64,000 nucleotides of DNA from Brasilonema angustatum HA4187-MV1 (lineage in GTDB: Bacteria > Cyanobacteriota > Cyanobacteriia > Cyanobacteriales > Nostocaceae). The notes below the pieces were generated by a model. It did not search any database. It was not told where the DNA came from and was given only the letters and a program-made list of their open reading frames with translations. The first letter of the stretch is position 1; the number at the start of each line of letters is the position of its first letter. A program made the position numbers and the translations under genes. Below are positions 45,601 through 53,700 of the stretch, in pieces. Location of the stretch: contig JAHHGV010000007.1 in assembly GCA_019359695.1 (NCBI GenBank), forward strand, positions 62,001 through 126,000, read 5' to 3'.

Positions 45601-47276
45601 ACGCTTTGCTCCAAACCCTTAGAGAACGGGATTTTACCCCACGAATGATTGCCCACTTATGGGGCATTACAGCGAACAATCAGACACCCTTTGAAATCGA
45701 GTCTTTTGAAACGAATCAGGCTCTTGGCTTTTACAGTCTGCTTTTCCTAGCCCAAGCACTTGGACAACAAGGTATTACCGATCCTCTTCAAATCCTGGTC
45801 GTGACCAACAACATTTACGATGTAACGGGCGACGAGAGCTTATGCCCAGACAAAGCAACTGTATTGGGACCATGTAAAGTGATTGGGCAAGAATATCCGA
45901 ATATCACCTGCCGCAATATTGATATTGTTATTTCTAAATTTCCAACCTGGCAACAGGAGAAACTCATAGACCAACTTGTAGCGGAATTTACAGCACAGTC
46001 AAATAACTCAGTAATTGCCTACCGAGGTCATCATCGCTGGATACAAACTTTTGAAGCAGTCGGCTTAGGGGAAGCAAGCCCAGCAAAAACACGGCTGCGG
46101 CAAAAAGGAGTTTACCTAATCACTGGTGGACTGGGAGGTATTGGTCTGATACTGGCGGAGTATTTAGCTCAGACAATGCAAGCCAAACTGGTTTTGGTCG
46201 GGCGTTCTGGTCTTCCTGAAAAAGATGAGTGGGAAAAATGGCTAGCAACTCATGATGACCAGGATGCAGTCAGCCGTAAAATTAAGAAAGTACAGGCGTT
46301 AGAGCAGCTAGGTGCAGAGGTTTTAGTCAAGAGCGCTGATGTCGCCAACCTCGAACAGATGCAGTCAGTAATAGCGTTAGTCACTGAGCACTTTGGCGAG
46401 ATTCATGGTGTGATCCATGCTGCAGGGATTGTTGGAGAAAACTCACAAAGAGCTATTCAAGAAACTTATATAACCGATTGCCAGTGTCAATTTCAACCAA
46501 AGGCCCATGGACTCTTCGTACTCGAAAAAGTTTTGCAGGGAAAAGCGCTGGATTTTTGTGTTTTGCTATCCTCTTTAGCGTCGATTTTGGGGGGATTAGG
46601 GTATGTCGCTTATTCGGCAGCGAATATCTTTATGGATGCTTTTGCCCACAAACAAAGTCAAACAAATCCTGTCCCTTGGATAAGCATTAACTGGGACATG
46701 TGGCAACTTAGAGAAAAAGAAGAACAAAATACAACTTATCAAACAACTTTGGCTAGATTAGCTATAATGCCTACTAAAGGTGTAGAAGTTTTTCAACGCA
46801 TTTTATCCAAGAGTACAGTAAATCAAGTAGTTGTTTCTACAGGGGATTTGCAAGCAAGGATTGAGCAATGGTTAAAGCTTGAATCATCACGAAATATTGA
46901 GCAGAACAATTCTTCGCAAGACGAATTAGCGCTGTCGAGTATCGCCAAACCAACTCATCCCCGCCCCAATTTGGGGAATGATTACGTTGCTCCCCGCACT
47001 CATGTTGAGCAAACCATAGCCAACATTTGGCAACAACTTCTTGGCATCGAGCAGATAGGCATTCATGACAACTTCTTTGAGTTGGGTGGGCACTCACTGC
47101 TAGCAACCCAAGTTATTTCTCAGTTGCGAAAAGCTTTTCCAGTAGAGTTATCTCTACGCAGTATCTTCTTTGAATACTCTACTATTGTCGAGTTAGGCGA
47201 ACTTATTGAAAAAATGGTTATGGAGAAAATAGAACAATTATCTGAAGAGGAAGCTCAACTTCTTTTAGGAGTTTAA
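42633..47276 (+). CDS. Type I PKS, ketoreducing: KS-AT-KR-ACP
   Basis: The protein has 1547 residues. KS (12-440) shows Cys in STACSTSLVA, His in VECHGTGT and KTNIGHLD. AT (534-830) has GHSIGEY and GAFHS, so malonyl-CoA. KR (structural plus catalytic halves, 908-1350) has TGGLGGIG, LLSSLAS and AYSAAN. ACP (1453-1525) has LGGHSLL. There is no DH or ER, so it leaves a beta-hydroxyl. The start overlaps the previous gene by 8 bp, with AAGAAG upstream, indicating coupled translation. The ACP resembles NRPS-type carriers (HDNFFELGGHSLLATQV), which suits handing the chain to the condensation domain of the next protein. Its AT shares a recently homogenised segment with the previous PKS. Confidence 0.94.
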   Translation: MDNQESHDSLKGIAVIGMAGRFPGAKSTDEFWQNLSQGRESISFFTDEELLSEGVDPTLLHNPHYVKAGVDLSDIEMFDASFFGFTPREAEVMDPQHRLFLECAWEALENAGYDPETYEELIGVYAGSNLSTYLLNNLISNHDLLKSLSGTIIVSGNDKDHIPTRVSYKLNLKGPSLNVSTACSTSLVAIHLACQGLLSYQCDMALAGGIAVRVLQNKGYLYQEDGMTSPDGHCRTFDAKAQGTVFGNGMGIVVLKRLEEALANGDCIYAVIKGSAINNDGSLKVGYTAPSVDGQAAVIAEAQAIAEFAPETITYVECHGTGTVLGDPIEVRALKKVFSAGTNKKRFCAIGSVKTNIGHLDRAAGVTSLIKTVLALKHKQIPPSLHFEQPNPEIDFANSPFYVNTKLFDWKTNGTPRRAGVSSFGIGGTNAHVILEEAPVVEPSDPARPWQLLLLSAKTSTALETATANLATHLKQHPDLNLADVAYTLSVGRRNFDHRRMLVCQDLEDAVKALSTQDPQRLFTHYQKPCNRSVVFMFPGQGAQYVEMGQELYQSEPIFREQVDKCSYFLKPHLGIDLRSVLYPSKEQIQKATQQLKQTHITQAAIFVIEYSLAQLWMAWGVRPFAMIGHSIGEYVAACLAGVFSLEDALALVAVRGQLMQQMPAGDMLAVPLSEKQVQSMLGEELALAAINAPSLSVVSGSRSAIDELHNSLTEQEVDCRRLHTSGAFHSHMMQPIIEPFMAQVKKINLQAPQIPFVSNVTGTWIAITEATDPSYWAKHLRQTVRFAEGITLLLQKPEQILLEVGPGRTLSTLVRQHPEQDEQQIVLSSLRHPKEQQSDVAFLLNTLSRLWLTGAEIDWSGFYANERRYRIPLPTYPFERQRYWIEPQPSTVSVTTYQEPLHKERNLADWFYIPVWKESQPLEFVENAELTKQKSCWLVFVDNCDVGSLIVKRLQQQGQDVITVMVGDKFTKLCDRAYCINPQQKDDYDALLQTLRERDFTPRMIAHLWGITANNQTPFEIESFETNQALGFYSLLFLAQALGQQGITDPLQILVVTNNIYDVTGDESLCPDKATVLGPCKVIGQEYPNITCRNIDIVISKFPTWQQEKLIDQLVAEFTAQSNNSVIAYRGHHRWIQTFEAVGLGEASPAKTRLRQKGVYLITGGLGGIGLILAEYLAQTMQAKLVLVGRSGLPEKDEWEKWLATHDDQDAVSRKIKKVQALEQLGAEVLVKSADVANLEQMQSVIALVTEHFGEIHGVIHAAGIVGENSQRAIQETYITDCQCQFQPKAHGLFVLEKVLQGKALDFCVLLSSLASILGGLGYVAYSAANIFMDAFAHKQSQTNPVPWISINWDMWQLREKEEQNTTYQTTLARLAIMPTKGVEVFQRILSKSTVNQVVVSTGDLQARIEQWLKLESSRNIEQNNSSQDELALSSIAKPTHPRPNLGNDYVAPRTHVEQTIANIWQQLLGIEQIGIHDNFFELGGHSLLATQVISQLRKAFPVELSLRSIFFEYSTIVELGELIEKMVMEKIEQLSEEEAQLLLGV
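44571..44777 (+). repeat. AT-domain segment nearly identical to 37811-38017
   Basis: This is the second copy of the homogenised AT segment. It covers the region just after the GHSIGEY active-site motif, and both copies encode the same MQQMPAGDMLAVPLSEKQV stretch. Confidence 0.8.
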
Positions 47277-47352
47277 TTTTGACTAAAACCTGTTTTTCTG
47301 CGAAGTACAAATTAATTTTCATTTGTGATTAAAACAGCAATAGAGTAGTAAC

Positions 47353-50300
47353 ATGTCTGAACCAGATGCGCTTTTTGGGCAAAAATCTAATTTATCACCA
47401 GCAAAACGGGCGCTTTTTGAAAAGTGGATGCGAGGTAAATTTACAGATCAGGGTATTCCTCGCCGTTCACAACAGAATCCTGCTCCTTTGTCGTTTGCCC
47501 AAGAGCGCCTGTGGTTCCTCGACCAGTTGCAACCCGCTCAATCCTTATACAACGAACCCTACGCTTTTCGTCTCAAAGGTTCTCTCAAGTTAACGGCGCT
47601 GACGCACAGCCTCAACGAAATTGTGCAGCGTCACGAAATTTTACGTACCAATTTTACTATGGTAGATGGGCAACCGTTCCAGGTCATAGCCCCAACCTTA
47701 GCTTTGGCTCTACCGATAGTAGATCTACAGTTGCTTCCAGAAGATGAGCTGGAGGCAGAGGTACAACGCCTTACAACTGACGAGCAAGCGCGACCCTTTG
47801 ATTTAGCTAACGATCCACTAGTGCGAGTCACTCTACTGCAATTAGACGAAGCTCAGTACGTGTTGCTGTTCACAATGCATCACATTGTCTGTGACCAATG
47901 GTCTTTTGGGGTAATCATCCAAGAAATAGTGGCTTTCTATAAAGCCTTCTCCAAAGGTCAGCCCTCTCCACTCCCAGAACTCCCAATCCAATATGCAGAC
48001 TTTGCTGTCTGGCAGCGACAGTGGCTCCAGGGAGAAGTGCGAGAGGCTCAGTTGTCATATTGGAAGCAGCAGTTGAGCAGTACTCCAAGCATACTAGAAT
48101 TACCCACTGATCGTCCTCGGCCAGCAGTTCAAACCAACCGAGGTGCAAAACAATCTCTGATTCTGTCGAAGTCCCTAACTGAAGCTCTTAAGATACTGAG
48201 CCAGCAGGAAAAGGCGACGCTATTTATGACATTACTAGCAGCGTTTGGGACGTTGCTCTACCGCTACACTGGTCAGGATGACATCTTAGTAGGCACTACC
48301 ATCTCTGGTCGTAACCGATCTGAAATAGAAGAGCTAATTGGTTTTTTTGTCAATACCTTGGTCATGTGTACTGACCTTTCAGGTACCCCAAGTTTTCGGG
48401 AGATTTTGAACCGAGTGCGAGAGGTTGCCCTAGGGGCTTATGCTAACCAGGACTTGCCCTTTGAGCAGCTTGTGGAGAAACTGCAGCCAAAGCGAAACCT
48501 GAGCCACACACCATTATTTCAGGTGATGTTCCAACTCCAGAATACCCCAACTACAACTTTGGAGTTACCAAGTTTAACCTTAAGCCCTTTGGAGTTCGAC
48601 AAAGAAACGGCGAAGTTTGATCTGACCCTAGGTATGGTAGAAAAAGAGCAAGGGTTGATCGGAACTTTAACGTACAATACAGATTTGTTTGATGCCGCCA
48701 CAATTCACCGGATGCTAGGGCACTTTCAAACCTTGCTCTCCAGTATTGTCGCTAATCCCGACCAGCAAATATCAAAGCTGTTAATTATAAGTGAGGCAGA
48801 ACGGCATCAACTGCTGGTAGAGTGGAATAATACACAAGTTGACTATCCTCAAAACGAATCTATTCATGAGTTATTTGAGGCTCAGGTAGAGCGATCGCCT
48901 GACACCATTGCCGTAGTCTTTGAAAACCAACAGTTGACCTACCACGAACTTAACCAGCGAGCTAATCAGCTAGCACACCACTTGCGTTCTCTAGGAGTAG
49001 GACCAGAGGTACTGGTGGGCATTTGCGTGGAGCGATCGCTCGATATGGTCATCGGGCTGTTGGGCATCCTTAAAGCTGGTGGGGCATATGTGCCGTTAGA
49101 TCCAGCATATCCACAAGAACGTTTAGCTTTCATATTGCAGGACGCTCAGGTGTCAGTGTTGTTGACGCAACAACGCTTAATAGAGAATTTGCCAAAACAT
49201 CAGACCAAAGTTATTTGCCTAGACACCAATTGGGAAAGTATTGCTCAGGAAAGCCAAGAGAACTTAATCAGTGAGTGTACAACTGATAATCTAGCTTATA
49301 TCATCTACACCTCAGGCTCAACAGGTCAACCCAAAGGCGTCTTGGTAAATCACGCCAATATTGTTCGTCTGTTGGCAGCAACACAGTCCTGGTATCACTT
49401 CAACCAACAGGATGTTTGGACACTGTTCCATTCAACTGCCTTTGATTTCTCTGTTTGGGAACTCTGGGGTGCCCTGCTCTATGGTGGAAAGTTAGTGGTA
49501 GTACCCTATTGGCTGAGTCGTTCACCCGAAGATTTTTATAAATTCTTGTCAATGCAGCAAGTGACAGTACTCAACCAGACACCTTCAGCTTTCCGCCAAC
49601 TTATACAAGCAGAGGAATCGTTGGGAGGTCCTAACAAGTTGAGACTGCGACTGGTCATTTTTGGTGGAGAAGCGTTGGAACTTCAGAGTTTAAAACCCTG
49701 GTTTGAGCGCCACGGCGATCAGTTTCCACAGTTAGTCAATATGTACGGCATTACGGAAACAACCGTGCATGTGACATATCGTCCACTGACAATAGCAGAC
49801 TTAGAAGTTGCCCAAGCAAGTGTTATTGGTTGTCCAATTCCGGACTTGCAAGTTTACTTGTTAGACCAATATCAACAACTAGTACCGATTGGAGTTAGGG
49901 GTGAAATGTACATTGGTGGTGCTGGTGTAGCACGAGGTTATTTAAACCGACCAGAACTAACTGCCCAAAGGTTTATCCCCAATTGCTTCAGTGATAAACC
50001 AAACGCACGCCTTTATAAATCCGGCGATCAAGCACGATACTTGCCTAATGGGGACATTGAATACTTAGGACGCATTGACCATCAGGTTAAAATCCGAGGT
50101 TTCCGCATCGAACTTGGAGAAATTGAGGCGATGCTAGTTCAACACCCAGCGGTACGGGAGAGTGTGGTACTTGCTCAGGAAATCCAACCTGATGACAAGT
50201 ACTTAGTATCCTATGTCGTCCCCAGCAACAACCACACACTTACAACCAGTGAACTACGAAACTTCCTTCTGAAGCAGCTGCCCGAGTATATGGTGCCTTC

Positions 50301-50769
50301 TGCCTTTGTGATGCTACAGGCGCTACCGCTAACGCCTAATGGCAAGGTTGATCTGCGATCGCTACCTGCACCGGAAAATCTTCGTCCGGAGTTGGAAGTT
50401 GCTTATGTGATGCCTCAAACTGAGCTAGAACAAACAATTGCTACTATTTGGCAAAAGGCTCTTAATATTGAAAACATAGGGATTCATGATAACTTCTTTG
50501 AACTCGGCGGTCATTCATTGCTTATGGTTAAGGTTCATAGCCAATTGCGTGAAACATTCAAAGCCGACGTATCAATCCTCGAAATGTTTAGATACCCAAC
50601 CATAAGCTCCCTAGCAGAGTACTTAAATGCATTAAAAAATCAAACAACATCATCTTCTCATAAAACTGATATTCAAACTGAAAATATTGAAGCAGGTAAG
50701 GCTCAACAAAGGAAACGTCTTCAAAAATTAAAGTCAATCGTCAATAAGAAAGAGGTCAACGAGTCATGA
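47353..50769 (+). CDS. NRPS module: C-A(Thr)-T
   Basis: The protein has 1138 residues. A short helical N-terminus (LSPAKRALFEKWMRGKF), typical of docking segments, precedes the C domain (about 40-470). Its core motif reads HHIVCDQWS: the catalytic His and Asp are kept, but the usual Gly is Gln. The A domain (500-1000) has YIIYTSGSTGQPKGV. Its by-eye code DFWNIGMVHK is identical to the classic threonine code. The T domain (about 1040-1105) has LGGHSLL, and the tail is basic and helical. The module accepts a polyketide chain from the previous PKS and adds Thr. Its stop overlaps the next start (ATGA), so the two are translationally coupled. Confidence 0.94.
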   Translation: MSEPDALFGQKSNLSPAKRALFEKWMRGKFTDQGIPRRSQQNPAPLSFAQERLWFLDQLQPAQSLYNEPYAFRLKGSLKLTALTHSLNEIVQRHEILRTNFTMVDGQPFQVIAPTLALALPIVDLQLLPEDELEAEVQRLTTDEQARPFDLANDPLVRVTLLQLDEAQYVLLFTMHHIVCDQWSFGVIIQEIVAFYKAFSKGQPSPLPELPIQYADFAVWQRQWLQGEVREAQLSYWKQQLSSTPSILELPTDRPRPAVQTNRGAKQSLILSKSLTEALKILSQQEKATLFMTLLAAFGTLLYRYTGQDDILVGTTISGRNRSEIEELIGFFVNTLVMCTDLSGTPSFREILNRVREVALGAYANQDLPFEQLVEKLQPKRNLSHTPLFQVMFQLQNTPTTTLELPSLTLSPLEFDKETAKFDLTLGMVEKEQGLIGTLTYNTDLFDAATIHRMLGHFQTLLSSIVANPDQQISKLLIISEAERHQLLVEWNNTQVDYPQNESIHELFEAQVERSPDTIAVVFENQQLTYHELNQRANQLAHHLRSLGVGPEVLVGICVERSLDMVIGLLGILKAGGAYVPLDPAYPQERLAFILQDAQVSVLLTQQRLIENLPKHQTKVICLDTNWESIAQESQENLISECTTDNLAYIIYTSGSTGQPKGVLVNHANIVRLLAATQSWYHFNQQDVWTLFHSTAFDFSVWELWGALLYGGKLVVVPYWLSRSPEDFYKFLSMQQVTVLNQTPSAFRQLIQAEESLGGPNKLRLRLVIFGGEALELQSLKPWFERHGDQFPQLVNMYGITETTVHVTYRPLTIADLEVAQASVIGCPIPDLQVYLLDQYQQLVPIGVRGEMYIGGAGVARGYLNRPELTAQRFIPNCFSDKPNARLYKSGDQARYLPNGDIEYLGRIDHQVKIRGFRIELGEIEAMLVQHPAVRESVVLAQEIQPDDKYLVSYVVPSNNHTLTTSELRNFLLKQLPEYMVPSAFVMLQALPLTPNGKVDLRSLPAPENLRPELEVAYVMPQTELEQTIATIWQKALNIENIGIHDNFFELGGHSLLMVKVHSQLRETFKADVSILEMFRYPTISSLAEYLNALKNQTTSSSHKTDIQTENIEAGKAQQRKRLQKLKSIVNKKEVNES

Positions 50770-53700
50770 ATTCTCCTATAGCATCTCCTACTATCAATGG
50801 CTCAGAAATAGCAATTATTGGTATGGCAGGACGTTTCCCTGGAGCCAAAAATGTTGAAGCATTTTGGCAAAACCTACAAAACGGCGTAGAATCTATTTCT
50901 TTCTTCAGCGATGAAGAACTGTTATCTTCCGGAATAGAAAAAGCTGTGCTGAGTGACCCTAACTATGTCAAAGCACGGGCTGTATTAGAAGATGTAGAAT
51001 TATTTGATGCTTCCTTCTTTGGCTTTAATCCTAGAGAAGCAGAAGTTAGCGATCCACAACAACGTCTCTTTTTAGAATGTGCTTGGCAAGCTATTGAAAA
51101 TGCTGGCTACAATTCTGAAACTTACGAGAAATCGATTGGTGTTTACGCTGGAACCAGCATAAACAGCTATTTTTTCAACCTTTATTCAAATCAAAATATT
51201 ATAAATTCTGTTGATAGTTTCCAACTTTTGATTGGAAGTGATAAAGATTTCTTGACTACACGCGTTTCTTACAAACTTAACCTAACTGGACCAAGTTATA
51301 CAGTTCAAACCGCCTGCTCAACTTCATTAGTTGCTGTCCACCTAGCCTGTCAAAGTTTGCTAAATGGTGAATGTGATATGGCTTTGGCTGGTGGTGTTTC
51401 AATCTCTGCATCAAGAAAAGCTGGCTATTTTTATAAAGATGGGGCAATTGGATCAAAAGACGGACACTGTCGCGCCTTTGATGCTAAGGCACAGGGAACT
51501 GTTAGCGGCGAAGGTGTAGGCATTGTAGTTTTGAAGAGATTAGAAGATGCTCTAGCAGATGGAGATACCATCCATGCTGTCATCAAAGGTTCTGCTATCA
51601 ATAACGATGGATCTTTCAAGGTTAGCTACACAGCACCTCGTATAGATACTCAAGCCAAGGTGATTAGAACCGCTCAAGTTGTTGCCGAGGTTGAACCTGA
51701 AACGATTACTTATATTGAGGCTCACGGGACAGGGACATCCTTAGGAGACCCGATTGAAATTGCCGCACTGACACAAGCTTTTCGCAGTAGTACTGAGAAA
51801 AAGGGCTTTTGTGCGATCGGTTCAGTCAAAACAAACATCGGACATTTGGACGCTGCGGCTGGGGTTACTGGTTTGATTAAAACAGTCCTAGCTCTTAAGC
51901 ACCAAAAAATACCTCCCAGTTTACATTTTGAGCAACCCAATCCCCAGATTGATTTTGCCAACAGTCCTTTTTACGTTAATTCCACGCTTTCCGAATGGAA
52001 AACAAACGGCATCCCCCGACGTGCAGGTGTCAGTTCCTTTGGGATTGGTGGGACGAATGCCCATGTGATTCTCGAAGAAGCCCCAGCTATTGAAACCTCT
52101 GCTACTTCTCGTCCTTGGCAGTTGTTACTGCTTTCAGCTAAGACGAGTACCGCTTTAGAAACTGCTACAACTAATCTAACGACTCACCTCCAGCAGGATC
52201 CTGATTTAAACCTCGCCGATGTTGCTTACACTCAGAGTGTTGGTCGTCGAGCTTTCGACCATCGCCGAATGGTGGTCTCCCAAGACATTAACGATGCAGT
52301 GAAGGCGCTTTCTACTATAGATCCACAACGAGTGTTCACTCACTACCAGCAGCCTTCCAATCGTCCTGTCGTTTTTATGTTTTCCGGTCAGGGAACACAG
52401 TACGTGAATATGGGTAGGGAACTCTACCAAAGTGAGCCAATCTTTACTCAAGCAGTTGATAACTGCTGTGAACTGCTCAAACCCCATCTAGGTCTTGATC
52501 TACGCCATGTACTGTATCCCAATGAAGCACAGAAAGATAGGGCAACAGAGCAACTACAACAAACTTTTGTAGCTCAGGCAGCGCTGTTTACCATTGAGTA
52601 CGCTCTAGCTCAATTGTGGATGGCATGGGGTGTACATCCCGAGACGATGATTGGTCACAGTATAGGAGAATACGTAGCTGCCACTTTAGCTGGAGTTTTC
52701 TCCCTCGAAGACGCTTTAGCGCTAGTCGCAATCCGAGGACGACTGATGCAGCAACTCCCCACTGGGGAAATGCTTTCTGTTCAACTTCCTGAACAGGAGG
52801 TACAACCCCTGTTGGGAACGGAAATGTCTTTAGCCGCAAGCAATGGACCTGCGTACTGTGTGGTTTCTGGTCCAACCGGGGCGATAGAACGATTGCATCA
52901 AAAGCTACAAGATAAAGGTGTTGGCTGTCGGCAGCTGCATACATCCCATGCCTTTCATTCCCCAATGATGGAGCCAATTCTTGAGCCATTCTCTCATTCG
53001 TTACAAAAAGTCACACTAAATCCCCCTAAAATTCCATTTGTGTCTAACGTAAGTGGCACTTGGATAACTACAGCCGAAGCAACAGATCCTAAATATTGGG
53101 TCAAGCATCTACGGCAAACTGTGCGCTTTAGCTCAGGGATAGCTGAATTGATCAAGACACATGAGCGCATACTGCTAGAGATTGGCCCAGGACAGACTTT
53201 GAGCACTTTTGCCAAGCAGCATCATGTGGATGAACTGGTGGTACTAACTTCACTTCGCCATCCACAGGATCAACATTCAGATGTAGCATTTTTACTCAAC
53301 ACTTTGGGTCGGCTCTGGCTTTTTGGTGTGAAAGTAGATTGGTCTGGTTTTTATGCCAATGAGCAACGCCATCATATCCCCTTGCCAACCTACCCATTTG
53401 AGCGCCAGCGTTACTGGATAGAACCACAAAAACAAGCACTTTTAGGGGGACAGTTGCAGCCAAGACCAACAGCAACCCAACTCTGGAAATCTCTGGTAGA
53501 AGCTGGTAAGGTACAAGCTTGTGCTAGCATCACATCAGTTGACGAACAAACTTATTTGGCAAATAAGCAGTTGTTGGATAATTTATGCACTGCCTACATC
53601 AACCTTGCCTTAAGGAATAATGGTGCTTTTAGCAATTCCAACGATCAGTATTCTTTAGAAGAATTGTTTGAACAATATCATATCATTCCTCGATATAGGC

